A stretch of 64,000 bases of DNA from Lacrimispora sinapis. Lineage in GTDB: Bacteria; Bacillota; Clostridia; Lachnospirales; Lachnospiraceae. The stretch is from the NCBI RefSeq assembly GCF_043633585.1, contig NZ_CP141832.1, positions 3,596,001 to 3,660,000 on the forward strand, given 5' to 3'. Below, piece by piece: positions 23,930 through 33,283 of this stretch. The notes below the pieces were generated by a model, which worked only from the letters and a program-made list of their open reading frames with translations, made no database searches and had not been told where the DNA came from. Numbering within the stretch: position 1 is the stretch's first letter; every line of letters starts with the position of its first letter. A program made the position numbers and the translations under genes.

Positions 23930-26900
23930 TTAGTTATATAAATATGTAACATTCTGTCTTGATACTACCTGATTTGTGAACCCTTTCATTTGTTCTATTA
24001 CCACGCCTGCCACTGACGATCGGGTAATTGCTTTCAAGGTCTCAGTTACTGCTTTTTCAGCTATATCCGAGTCAATATAACGAATAACATCATGTCTTAA
24101 CAAATAACTACCTTGCGTCACATATGAAACACTATATTTATTGGCACCGTTATACGCTCCTTTTCCACCAATTTGTCCTACTATAGCTCCAACAAATATC
24201 GAAGTTCCCAATTCAAATTTATCAATATTACCAGTATATACTTTTTGTGTTATCGCATTTGATACACCCGAGATAGCTGCATTGCCAATTCTTTGTCCGA
24301 CAAGGCCAACACCTGATGCGGCTAATCCACCTGATACAGCTCCCGTCGCAGCTTGGATCCCAACTCTCCCCCACTCAACCTTTGCTAACGATTTACTCTT
24401 CCAAAGCTGCATTCCTAATTCTATACTTGCACTAATTACAGCACCTGCCAATGCACCGATAGCTATAGCAGCCAACAATGCCACTTCACCGTCTTTATCG
24501 CTATATCGAGTCGGATTATTTATACAGTACATATATAAGTTAGTGCTTTGATTAATTGCTTCAATATCTGGCATTATAACACTGTTGGTAAACCGCGACA
24601 AACCTTTTATATCTGTTATATATTTGTCGTTTTGTCTCTCTTGATCTCCATAAATCATATTTCCAGAATGCCAATGAGAATCCTCTGTAAGAAAACGACC
24701 TGCTGCTGGCCGATAGTATCTCGCCCGCAGGTAATACGTATTACTGCTCAAATCCAAACACTCCCCGCAATACCGAAACGGATTCTCATCTTTCTTATCT
24801 GGATTTTTCTCAATTCCAAAAGCATCATATTCATACGAGGCTTTACAAGTTCCGCTTTGGCTCCACAGCCCGGTTACATCCCCATGTTCATTCAATATAT
24901 AATAGTATGCCAGATCATTAATTTCTGTGGCAATTAAATTGACTCCCCTTAAATAGGTTTTAATCTTGCTGCCGTCAGTCTGTTCTCCTACAATATTGCT
25001 TCCATCCCAGCAATACAAATTTGTTTTTCCCCGACTTTCGCTCAGTTTCCTTACCTCTGTACTATGGCGCAGTCCATCTCCCCGGTACTGATATGTAATC
25101 TCTTTGTCATCCTGATTTATTTTACTCAGTTGATTGAATCCATCATAGTGTCTCCACTCATAAACCGTTGGATTCTCCTTCTGATAGGTCCCCGATAATT
25201 TGACATTTCCCGGATAGTCCGGTGTTGGGGATGTTTTCTCCCAAATCCGGAAAGTTTCATTCCCATTATCATCATAACGGTACCGATACGTTTCCGTTAT
25301 TTTCCCCTGCTTCTTTGTCTCTTTTTCCAGTCGGTTGTTTAAACCATATTCATAGCTGGTAACACTGATGAGTTCGTTCTTTGTTCTGCCCTCTACCATC
25401 ATTTTCATACGGTTGGAATAAGCGTCATAGGTATAAATAGTTCGCTTCCAGCCGAAATAATCTTCTTCTGTCAGACGCCCAAGCCGATCATAGCAATAGG
25501 ATATTGTATCTGGAGCAGAACCTGCTTTGTTAATCTTACTTAGAATGTTTCCATCCACATCATAGTCATATTCCCATGCAGAAATCACAGTTCCCTGCCT
25601 TTTATTCTCTAAGGCTATTACTTTGTTGCCGTCATTATATTTATACAGAGTTTCCATACCAGACTGTGGATAGAAAAGAGTTTTACGGTTGCCTTTTTCA
25701 TCATATTCATACTCTGCAAGTATCACCCCTGCAGCACTGTTTTTTCTTATCTGCTTTAAACGGTATAAATCATCATACTTATAATACAGACTGACATCCG
25801 GATTTGCATTTCCTTCGCGGGTCAGTTGAAAGGACTGACGGTTTCCATATATATCATAGGTATAATCCTTCTTTGTATTTGCTGGATCTTCCTGATGAGT
25901 CAGCTGGCCTTTATTGTTGTAACGGTATTTCATCTCCAGAAGGACGTTTACTTTTCCTCCCATGGATTCCCGGCTGACTACTCTAATCTGCTTACCGTTC
26001 TTACTATAGGTATACTCCCGCTCGCTAATCACCAGTCCTTCCGGAGTTGTCTTTTGAACGGTTTCTTTTATCAAACGTTCCAGAGCATCATGCTGGTAAA
26101 CGGTCTGGTCCTTGTTCCTGTCCGTTTTTTTCTGCAGTCTTCCGACTTTATCATATTCATAGTATTCCGTACAGCCGCGGGCATCCGTTATTGCCGTAAC
26201 GTTTCCAAAGCGGTCATAGGCGTATTTTGTAACCTCCCGCCCTTCGCCGGACGGAGTGTCCCCGGTCCTTCTTAGAATGACCTGATTCATTGCATCATAC
26301 CTGAAAGTGGTCTTAATCCAGCTGCCCGGATTTAGGTACTGGTAAGTATCAGTCACTCGGTTCCTCGCGTCATAAACATACTGGATTTCCTGCCAGCCAT
26401 CATTTTGTGCCTTCTTTTCACCAATTACATTTCCGGTACCATCATAGTAATATTTTACAATCTGGCTGCGGTGGTCAAATGGCTTGGTGATTTGAATCAG
26501 ACGCCCTGCATTATCGTATTGAAATTCAGTTCTCTTTCCGGTTTCATCCCAAAGAAAACGTTTATTACCTAATGCATCATATTGAATCCTGGTGATTCTC
26601 TCCTGGCCAGAGACTGTCCGAATGGATTTTACTACCCTTCCTGCATAATCATGCTCCCATCGTTCCGCGTGGTTTCTGGCATCAACTTTGCAAATATTGT
26701 TTCCTGCATTATCATACTCGTAGGTAAATACCTTCTCTCCGGCTAAAATCTCCTTCCGAACCTGACCTTTTTGATCTTTATAAGATTCCGTCACAATACT
26801 TGGAGCGGATGCGTCTCCTATAACATTTTTCAGTTCCCGATAGTACTTTCTGCCATCCGCCGGATCGGTAAATACCTCATTGTATTCATACTTCTCCTCA

Positions 26901-29347
26901 TAGCCCACTTGCTGAATCGAACGGGATAACACCCGGCCAAAGGAATCATAGGTATAACGCTCTGTCTTTCTCACATGGTCCGCTGCTGTGCCGTTCCCAT
27001 TATATGTAACTGCTTCTGTCAATTCGCCCCATGAATTATACCGAAAATCTTGCAGCACGACATCACCGGAGGCCGGTTCATTGGATACGGCCAGACAGAC
27101 CTGTCGAATCTGTCCAAACGGTGTGTAATAAATTCGTCTTTTGTGGTGGTTCGCATCAGTTTCCGTAATATAGTTCAGGCTATCGTTATAATAGGTTTCA
27201 TTTGCTGCCTGCTGGCCGTCTGCCGGAGGCAACGTCTGTGCTTCAATTCGCCCCACCCCGTCATAGCGGGTGGTAGTAACCTGATTCCTGGAATCCTTTT
27301 TGGAGATGAGCCGCCCCCAATCGTCATATTGATATTCTTCCTTTATTGGTTCGCAGGGCTGGCCGTCTGCATCTATCATGCCGGTTTGTTCTTTTATGAT
27401 AAAGTTATGTGTGTATCTGCTGACTTTACTGGAAGAAGAACTATAATGATAAATTGTTTCAGCATAATTACCTGACTGTTCCAGACCCCCGCTGTCTGCC
27501 AGGAAATACCTTCTTTCGTTGGTCACACAATAGGGATTTTTCGGATCTTTATAATCATATCCTGTTTTTTCCTTTAAGACTCCATTTTGATATACTCGAT
27601 GATATTTTATGACCTTATTTCCCAACTCTGTACAAGGCTCATAGGTTTCTTTAATCTGGTCAGAGCCCTTGTTTCTTTCTGTCTCAAGAATGATGCTGTA
27701 GTCTCCATAGCTTGTTTTCACTTCCTGATTACAGGAAGGATCCTCTGGATACTCTTCAATAAGCTGAATAACGTTTGCTTTTCTATCTGTAGAATATTTC
27801 CAAAACGTTTTCTTTTCTAAAAATTTTGATTCATCGTTCCTGTCAAAACTCTGGTCAACGGCTGACACAATTAATTTATTGCTGTATTTATAAACACTTT
27901 TTGATATAAGAGCGTTCTGATGTCGAACCTCTTTTTTTAATAGTTGCCCTTTTCGGTCAAACTCATGGGTTTCCACAATATCCTGATGATTTTTCACTTC
28001 TGCATATTCGATATACTCCCCACTGCTATACTCGTAGGTGGCTCTGGAATCAAGCCTGTACCTGTATTCAACCAGGTTGTATTCGTTTCCGTCTGCAATA
28101 TCCTTTTTAAGCGTCAATGCAAAATGAGTAACCTTTCCACCTGCATCATTTTTAATATTAATTTTCTTGCCGTATGTAAACTGGGTGGAGGCATGATTGG
28201 GATATGTAACACTTTTTAGTAGCAGATAACTGCGTGCCATATTACCAGTAGAATATCCGACTGCTTTTTTAGAAGCATAAGTCATAATTCCCTTATAATC
28301 TTCCGGATTATAGTAATTATACTGGGTTATGCGGCCTGCGGGGTCTGTAACTGCGGTGAGCTTAAGGGGATTTGCCTGATCGATATGGTAGGAAAATTCA
28401 CATGCCTTTCCTGCCGTGCTTTCAGGTAATCTCCAGACAAGCCCATAATCCGTCTTCTCCAAGTTGATTTTACGCCCCCAGGTATCCACAATCACCATAC
28501 CACCGTGGTCCTTTAAATCATAACATATTACATTTCCATACTTATCCTGTCTGGCAACCAGTGTAAACTGTTGCGGTATCATCTTATCCCGTTTGCCAAT
28601 ATTTCCATATGAATCTTTAAAATAGTCTTTGTTTCCATTCTTGTATTCAATTATGATATCATAACCTTTTTTAACATCAACCGCATAAGGGTGCACAATT
28701 GTTCCTGATCTGGTAGCAATGGTAACATCTTTAAGGCTATAATTTTCAAATCGGTCTGAGGATCGGCTTATATTTAAACTTCTACCGTCTTCCAGATGCA
28801 AAATATAATCATAACCGGGAGTTCCCATTAGAATTGATTGCTTAGGATCAATTGATATGTTTATGTAAGTACAATTAAGATATGGTACAGTCTCAATGGA
28901 CGGCAGCACAAAGGACCAGCCATATCCCAACCCATAAGTGGCAGTATTAAAACTATTATTTTTTGAACCTGTTTTTAGCTTATTATTTTTCACATATGGA
29001 GCCATATCCACTAAATTGGCACAGCCTGAATCATAGCGCCTGGCAATGGTAACATCAAAACCATTTCTGCCAGGCAGTACAAAATCTGTTACGTCATATT
29101 GAAGACTTCCCGTACTTAACTGAACATTTACTTGATTGGTGTCAAAGTAGGTAAATGGGGATTCCGGATACTGTTTTATATCAGAAAACTCTTCCTCATC
29201 AACAGGCACTTCTGCTCTGTTAAACAGTGCTTTCGGTCTATTTACTTCATTTTCTTCTCCACTTGATATATACTCCGCCGTCTTTATATCAGGAGATTCC
29301 CCTTCCTTTATATCTATGTTATTTTCATTATTCTTTTTATTGTCCAT
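23930..29347 (-). CDS. RHS-repeat polymorphic toxin
   Basis: A 1805-aa protein with no signal peptide. Residues 1-60 are acidic and disordered, then an RHS N-terminal domain (QLSTGSLQYDVTDFVLPGRNG) and about 1400 residues of YD repeats (for example YEYDKVGRLQKKTDRNKD), which form the shell that encloses a toxin. The RHS core closes with YYRPAAGRFLTEDSHW and NLYMYCINNPTRYSDKDG. The variable tip (about 1621-1805) starts with a strongly hydrophobic Gly/Ala stretch (LLAAIAIGALAGAVISASIE, GAVSGGLAASGVG) and ends in a polar region. A membrane-protein gene follows. Lack of Sec signal and the VgrG/PAAR context favour injection rather than WapA-like wall export. Confidence 0.9.
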   Translation of the reverse strand: MDNKKNNENNIDIKEGESPDIKTAEYISSGEENEVNRPKALFNRAEVPVDEEEFSDIKQYPESPFTYFDTNQVNVQLSTGSLQYDVTDFVLPGRNGFDVTIARRYDSGCANLVDMAPYVKNNKLKTGSKNNSFNTATYGLGYGWSFVLPSIETVPYLNCTYINISIDPKQSILMGTPGYDYILHLEDGRSLNISRSSDRFENYSLKDVTIATRSGTIVHPYAVDVKKGYDIIIEYKNGNKDYFKDSYGNIGKRDKMIPQQFTLVARQDKYGNVICYDLKDHGGMVIVDTWGRKINLEKTDYGLVWRLPESTAGKACEFSYHIDQANPLKLTAVTDPAGRITQYNYYNPEDYKGIMTYASKKAVGYSTGNMARSYLLLKSVTYPNHASTQFTYGKKINIKNDAGGKVTHFALTLKKDIADGNEYNLVEYRYRLDSRATYEYSSGEYIEYAEVKNHQDIVETHEFDRKGQLLKKEVRHQNALISKSVYKYSNKLIVSAVDQSFDRNDESKFLEKKTFWKYSTDRKANVIQLIEEYPEDPSCNQEVKTSYGDYSIILETERNKGSDQIKETYEPCTELGNKVIKYHRVYQNGVLKEKTGYDYKDPKNPYCVTNERRYFLADSGGLEQSGNYAETIYHYSSSSSKVSRYTHNFIIKEQTGMIDADGQPCEPIKEEYQYDDWGRLISKKDSRNQVTTTRYDGVGRIEAQTLPPADGQQAANETYYNDSLNYITETDANHHKRRIYYTPFGQIRQVCLAVSNEPASGDVVLQDFRYNSWGELTEAVTYNGNGTAADHVRKTERYTYDSFGRVLSRSIQQVGYEEKYEYNEVFTDPADGRKYYRELKNVIGDASAPSIVTESYKDQKGQVRKEILAGEKVFTYEYDNAGNNICKVDARNHAERWEHDYAGRVVKSIRTVSGQERITRIQYDALGNKRFLWDETGKRTEFQYDNAGRLIQITKPFDHRSQIVKYYYDGTGNVIGEKKAQNDGWQEIQYVYDARNRVTDTYQYLNPGSWIKTTFRYDAMNQVILRRTGDTPSGEGREVTKYAYDRFGNVTAITDARGCTEYYEYDKVGRLQKKTDRNKDQTVYQHDALERLIKETVQKTTPEGLVISEREYTYSKNGKQIRVVSRESMGGKVNVLLEMKYRYNNKGQLTHQEDPANTKKDYTYDIYGNRQSFQLTREGNANPDVSLYYKYDDLYRLKQIRKNSAAGVILAEYEYDEKGNRKTLFYPQSGMETLYKYNDGNKVIALENKRQGTVISAWEYDYDVDGNILSKINKAGSAPDTISYCYDRLGRLTEEDYFGWKRTIYTYDAYSNRMKMMVEGRTKNELISVTSYEYGLNNRLEKETKKQGKITETYRYRYDDNGNETFRIWEKTSPTPDYPGNVKLSGTYQKENPTVYEWRHYDGFNQLSKINQDDKEITYQYRGDGLRHSTEVRKLSESRGKTNLYCWDGSNIVGEQTDGSKIKTYLRGVNLIATEINDLAYYYILNEHGDVTGLWSQSGTCKASYEYDAFGIEKNPDKKDENPFRYCGECLDLSSNTYYLRARYYRPAAGRFLTEDSHWHSGNMIYGDQERQNDKYITDIKGLSRFTNSVIMPDIEAINQSTNLYMYCINNPTRYSDKDGEVALLAAIAIGALAGAVISASIELGMQLWKSKSLAKVEWGRVGIQAATGAVSGGLAASGVGLVGQRIGNAAISGVSNAITQKVYTGNIDKFELGTSIFVGAIVGQIGGKGAYNGANKYSVSYVTQGSYLLRHDVIRYIDSDIAEKAVTETLKAITRSSVAGVVIEQMKGFTNQVVSRQNVTYLYN

Positions 29348-29364
29348 CGAATCCCTTCTTCATT

Positions 29365-30420
29365 CTAATATAATAATACTGCTGCACTTCCGGTCCCCTT
29401 GGCAATAAATTCTACCAATGCAATGCAGCCACTAAAACATTCCTTCTTACTTAACTGTCTGGTCGATTGGAACCATAGGTTTCCTGGAATACTGGAATAT
29501 ACTCTTATATATTCTTCCGGATAATTTCCTGGTTTTGTTATGCTTCTTAGGCTGCCCGTTGAGAGGCTGGTTAATTCCAGTAAGTACGGATCATACCGAA
29601 GATTCATGCGGATCATGTCCAGACCGATGACCTCCTGTGCCTTTAAAAGAACTACATAACGTTTACCGTTCTTTACCGGATATTCCATTGCGCTGCTGCG
29701 GTAAAATACAGGAATAACCGGCAACTGTAATGTCTCTAAATAATCAGACTCATTTCCTTTAGAACCACATGCTTTGATCCGGTACATTGCGTTGGACGCC
29801 CCAATTGGTATGTTATCTGTCATTCCTTGATGCTCTTCTATATTTTTCTGTGTATCCAATTCATGAAAAGTCAGTTCTTTTATTTCCCATTCATTAAATG
29901 TCAGCCATCTGGAATCAACACTTTCCCATGAGATGCCAGGCAATGTCACCTTTTCCCCTTGAGCCCATGAATGTTCGGTTCTATCCAGACTGCTCCAGTC
30001 TTGATTAAGCTCGTCCAGTTCCAGCCAGGTACGTCCCTGCTCAATGCCAAGCTGTTTAACACCAGGACCGTTATATATTTCAAAACTGATTTCCCGTCTC
30101 TCTAATGCTTCCCAGGTATATGACTGTTTCTCAAACTGTAACCAGCTTAACTGTTCATAATCCAGGCGCTCCCAGTGCTGACCTTTTCCTGTTCTCGTTT
30201 CAATTTGATGCCAGTTTAATCTTGCCTGTTCTTGGCTGCTCCATGATTCATTGGTACTATCAAAATTATCCCAGGTATATCCTGATAGGGCTTGTAAAAA
30301 AGATTCATTGAATACTCGTTCTACAATATAATTTTTATCTGCTTCCACTGCTTCCCAGTTGATTTGTGCTTGTTCTCCTTCGTGGAGCGTGGGAATATGT
30401 AAACATTCCGGTCGGTTCAT
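29365..30420 (-). CDS. Tryptophan-repeat protein with cohesin-like end
   Basis: A 351-aa protein. The first 175 residues hold thirteen tryptophans spaced about 10-14 residues apart in the pattern W-x2-(L/I/F/V)-(E/D), for example SYTWEALERR, NQDWSSLDRT, GISWESVDSR. This is a short-repeat region of unknown fold. Residues about 255-351 resemble a cohesin domain (MIRMNLRYDPYLLELTSLS, ending ALVEFIAKGTGSAAVLLY). It has no signal peptide, lies 17 bases upstream of the RHS gene, and is a candidate adaptor between fibre, spike and RHS. No exact family name is claimed. Confidence 0.7.
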   Translation of the reverse strand: MNRPECLHIPTLHEGEQAQINWEAVEADKNYIVERVFNESFLQALSGYTWDNFDSTNESWSSQEQARLNWHQIETRTGKGQHWERLDYEQLSWLQFEKQSYTWEALERREISFEIYNGPGVKQLGIEQGRTWLELDELNQDWSSLDRTEHSWAQGEKVTLPGISWESVDSRWLTFNEWEIKELTFHELDTQKNIEEHQGMTDNIPIGASNAMYRIKACGSKGNESDYLETLQLPVIPVFYRSSAMEYPVKNGKRYVVLLKAQEVIGLDMIRMNLRYDPYLLELTSLSTGSLRSITKPGNYPEEYIRVYSSIPGNLWFQSTRQLSKKECFSGCIALVEFIAKGTGSAAVLLY

Positions 30421-30617
30421 AAATAACAGGTTTTTCCTTTCATTTTTCTATTGGTAATATTCTTTTTGTCTCCGTTCTTTGTGGTTATTTTTGAATTTTG
30501 TTTTTTAATGATAAAACTGTTGATTGAAAAAGCTACTTATTGCTTTATACTCCCCCTTTGCTATTGAGTTGAAAGAAGGAGTATCAGCAGTTTCACTTGT
30601 ATTAAGTAAATAGCAAT

Positions 30618-31049
30618 TTAGGTGGTAACTCTTTTACCATTTAAATAAATTCCATCCGGTCTAAATTCGTATATAGCTAAAGTTGTTCCACCAAAATCTC
30701 CATAAATCCGGAAAATATTGTTGTAACAATCCAACACAGTAGTATCACCAGTATTTCCACCCAAACCTCTAAAAACAATTTCGCTCCCTTCAGTGCTAGA
30801 AGGAGAAGCTTCTTGTGAATTCAATACAAGAGCGCCATAATTGTCAAAGAGTCCGCGTGTTGATTTTATTGTTTTTAAATTGCTATTTAACTCAGAAATC
30901 TTTTCATTAACAATATCATTATAATTGTTATTTAACTCAGATATCTTCTCATCAATAATTACGTTATCATTAACAAAATCCTGTCTTACCGGTTTATCCG
31001 ATGCTTCCCATATATTTAATCCTAATGATGTTTTATTTGTACTTGACAT
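30618..31049 (-). CDS. Tail-fibre-like protein, first gene of the SOS-controlled operon
   Basis: A 143-aa protein. The N-terminus TSLGLNIWEASDKPVRQDFV is the usual opening of Firmicute phage tail-fibre or appendage proteins. Two copies of (V/I)xEKISELN then make a short coiled coil, and the C-terminal part is beta-rich (GSEIVFRGLGGNTGDTTVLD). The ATG at 31049 is chosen because GAGGAGAAATAAT precedes it; a longer frame would start inside the SOS box without a ribosome site. It could be the target-binding fibre of the injection system. Confidence 0.7.
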   Translation of the reverse strand: MSSTNKTSLGLNIWEASDKPVRQDFVNDNVIIDEKISELNNNYNDIVNEKISELNSNLKTIKSTRGLFDNYGALVLNSQEASPSSTEGSEIVFRGLGGNTGDTTVLDCYNNIFRIYGDFGGTTLAIYEFRPDGIYLNGKRVTT

Positions 31050-31150
31050 ATTATTTCTCCTCATTCGTTTTTTCTTGATTTTAACTATAAAACTATTAAA
31101 TCTTTTAACTATACATATTGTCACGAAAAGTTCTTTACTCTCCGCAAACT

Positions 31151-31164
31151 CGAACATATGTTCT
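31151..31164. promoter_or_regulatory. LexA-type SOS box 1
   Basis: CGAACATATGTTCT fits the Gram-positive LexA consensus CGAACRNRYGTTYC at all but the last base. It lies just downstream of the predicted start of transcription (near 31173), where LexA would block elongation or initiation. Confidence 0.75.
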
Positions 31165-31179
31165 TTTGTCGACAATTAG

Positions 31180-31208
31180 ATTATAATACCCTTCATTCTT
31201 ATTGTCAA
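31180..31208 (-). promoter_or_regulatory. Consensus sigma-A promoter of the injection cluster
   Basis: On the minus strand a perfect -35 TTGACA (31203-31208), a 17-base spacer and a perfect -10 TATAAT (31180-31185). It is bracketed by the SOS boxes at 31151 and 31217, the pattern of a strong but LexA-silenced promoter. The leader to the fibre gene is about 124 bases. Confidence 0.85.
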
Positions 31209-31216
31209 TATTTTTT

Positions 31217-31230
31217 CGAACATATGTTCT
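31217..31230. promoter_or_regulatory. LexA-type SOS box 2
   Basis: A second identical CGAACATATGTTCT, 9 bases upstream of the -35 hexamer. The two boxes are 66 bases apart, about six helical turns, so cooperative binding over the promoter is possible. Confidence 0.75.
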
Positions 31231-31563
31231 TTTTATGGGATGATTAAGGTTATATATTTTTTAATAAATTATTCCTCCCCATTAATCCTGCTCAAGTAAG
31301 TAAATCCAACTAATTTTTATTATGTATTTATATAAATTAGATCGGTACTAGTCAATATAAGTAGTTCCTGCAAAGCAGAATTTTCTTGGCCGACAGTTCG
31401 ACCGACTCCTTGACAGACATTTTTTCTGATCTTAAATTTTGCTATTATAATATATTAGAAATATTATTATTGAAAAATACCGCTTTAATAAATGACATCA
31501 TTTTAACATAATAAAGCTCTGCATAAACTGTATAATCAGTTCTTCGGCACTACTGCTGCTACA
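31231..31563. other. AT-rich gap upstream of the SOS promoter
   Basis: No gene is supported. The sequence is AT-rich, with TATAAT-like words around 31446 on the plus strand but no good -35 partner. Confidence 0.5.
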
Positions 31564-31764
31564 ATGGAAACATATTTTGAAACCGGGAGGAAATGGATAG
31601 AAAAAAAGACAAGCATGAGTAGAAAAGAAATTAAAGAAAACCGCTTTATGTGGAATTCTTTATTGAAAAATTTAAATAATTCATTTTCAAAAGTGAGCTT
31701 TTTTCCTTATGCAAGAAGTATGACTAAAAGAGATATTCATGACCAGCCTCTTAATTTGTACTAA
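31564..31764 (+). CDS. Doubtful short ORF or gene remnant
   Basis: A 66-codon frame (METYFETGRKWIEKKTSMSR...) with protein-like text that also runs upstream of the ATG (NQFFGTTAAT). There is no ribosome site before the ATG and no family was recognised. Probably a decayed gene next to the vgrG fragment. Confidence 0.25.
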   Translation: METYFETGRKWIEKKTSMSRKEIKENRFMWNSLLKNLNNSFSKVSFFPYARSMTKRDIHDQPLNLY

Positions 31765-31786
31765 ATTGAACGTTCCGCAGATATAG

Positions 31787-32050
31787 TTAGTAAAAATACA
31801 GACAAGATTGGGACATTCCGTCTTTACAGGTAATCATAACCGCTCCACGGGTAAAGCGGATATGATTACCATGAACCGTACGAAAATATTTTATGGAAGG
31901 ATTTTCAACAATTTTATTTCGGTTCCTACCCTTTCTTATGGATTTTTCCGCAACAGCATTTGCTTCATTTTTATCCGGAAAATAGATGGACACCATATCA
32001 TTGGGTAGATCATAGAAATCTAAATTTAAAAATCCTACTTTAACATTCAC
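31787..32050 (-). pseudogene. Fragment of a third VgrG gene
   Basis: The frame reads MVSIYFPDKNEANAVAEKS, NPSIKYFRTVHGNHIRFTRG and AVMITCKDG, near-identical to residues about 345-410 of spike protein 1 (20809-22239), and the DNA is also similar to roughly 21005-21200. Both ends run into unrelated sequence. It shows that a second, related cluster existed or that part of vgrG was copied here. Confidence 0.85.
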
Positions 32051-32115
32051 AATAAGAATTTCTAAAATACATATTTGTGCAGTTTTTCCGCATACTAGCA
32101 GTACGAGGTGAAGAT

Positions 32116-32703
32116 ATGAAATTACTGAATTATTACGAAATTATTTTTCTATGTCTATTAATAATACTGGCTCTCTATTATGTTTTTAAGCATGAATATA
32201 AAATAATAAAATCCATTGCATTGATGTTTGTGTTTTCCCTTTTACCCGCGTTCGCAAGGACATTCTTCCGAATTAAAATAGATATGTTCAGCATTCTTCT
32301 CTATTTTGTCATCCTGTTTATGGCAATATATCTGGGCAGCTCGCTTAAATTTTATGATAAATACAAATGGTGGGACCGATCCATTCATTTTCTTTCAGGT
32401 GCCGGGTTTGTAGGCTTTGGAATTGCGATTATCAGTTTAAACCCCGGAATTTCCAAGTGGGCAGTAATCTTTTTCGGTGCCACATTTTCAATCACACTTC
32501 ATGTGATTTGGGAAGTACTTGAATATATAAGCGACTGTCTGACTCATGGAAATGCCCAGCGGTGGCAGAAAATAAATGCAAACAACAATCATTTATCAGA
32601 AAATGCACTTCAGCCCTCCGGGCTTGTGGACACCATGAATGATTTCATCTGCTGCATTGTAGGTGTCATCCCTGCAGTCCTCCTATGGTCGATTGCTTTA
32701 TGA
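32116..32703 (+). CDS. Polytopic membrane protein (DUF2238-like)
   Basis: A 195-aa protein with six hydrophobic segments, from IIFLCLLIILALYYVF to CCIVGVIPAVLLWSIAL. The motif WWDRSIHFLSGAGFVGFG in the middle and the E in HVIWEVLEYISD, followed by a polar loop and VDTMNDFI, match the D..HF.SG / E..E / D..ND pattern of DUF2238 membrane proteins. The ATG at 32116 is preceded by ACGAGGTGAAGAT. It stands alone and ends near a plus-strand terminator. Function unknown. Confidence 0.6.
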   Translation: MKLLNYYEIIFLCLLIILALYYVFKHEYKIIKSIALMFVFSLLPAFARTFFRIKIDMFSILLYFVILFMAIYLGSSLKFYDKYKWWDRSIHFLSGAGFVGFGIAIISLNPGISKWAVIFFGATFSITLHVIWEVLEYISDCLTHGNAQRWQKINANNNHLSENALQPSGLVDTMNDFICCIVGVIPAVLLWSIAL

Positions 32704-33198
32704 TCCTTGCAGCATTACTTCAGAAACTTTCTTTAATCTTTGCCACTTTAATTTTATTAAAGCAATTCTGTCTTCCTCTGTAATCAAACGTAATACGATA
32801 CACGAATGTCCAACTGAAAGCAGTACTGCAAATATGTTTTTCCCTACATTGCCTGCTCCGATTACGCAACCCGCTTTCATTGGCGGGTTTTTGTGAACTG
32901 CCTTACCCAAATAGTCAAATGCCGGTGAAAATTCTTATTAAGCCATTGGATTTTTACATCTGCACATCTTTATCCAAATAAAAACACGTATCCTCGCTCT
33001 CATTCATCCCAACGTCCAAAATAGCCAGTACCTCTTTCCCCCTTCTCCACAGCGTTCCTGTAAAACCTGAATTCAATCCACTTTATCCAGAAATCTCACA
33101 CCTGGCAACAATGTTATTTAAAAAACCAGAATCCCGTCCAGCCCTTCCCCGAAAAATGTGCCATCATAGCTCTCTTACAAATAAAAATCATGGAAGCA
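32704..33198. other. Gap before the uvrA-like gene
   Basis: About 500 bases without a supported gene. It holds the terminator at 32868-32894. On the minus strand around 32954-33080 there is short protein-like text (TLWRRGKEVLAILDVGMNES) ending in TAA, probably a relic, with no start or ribosome site. Confidence 0.4.
32868..32894 (+). terminator. Intrinsic terminator
   Basis: ACCCGC pairs with GCGGGT around TTTCATTG, then TTTTTG. It would end the transcript of the membrane protein at 32116-32703. Confidence 0.7.
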
Positions 33199-33227
33199 TT
33201 GAAACGAAACATCAACCATGTTAAAAT
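33199..33227 (+). promoter_or_regulatory. Promoter of the uvrA-like/marR operon
   Basis: -35 TTGAAA (33199-33204), 17-base spacer, -10 TAAAAT (33222-33227). The leader is about 50 bases. Confidence 0.6.
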
Positions 33228-33283
33228 ATACTTAACCCGCTCATATATTAACCATTTCATATATCAGTCAGAAAGGCGACACG

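Noticed and set aside
31050..31175. Longer N-terminus of the fibre-like protein
   Set aside because: It would begin inside the SOS box at the transcription start without a ribosome site; the internal ATG at 31049 has GAGGAG.
32698..32910. Minus-strand frame with VIGAGNVGKN, resembling a Rossmann motif
   Set aside because: It runs through a clear plus-strand terminator, has no ribosome site and lacks any further dehydrogenase features.
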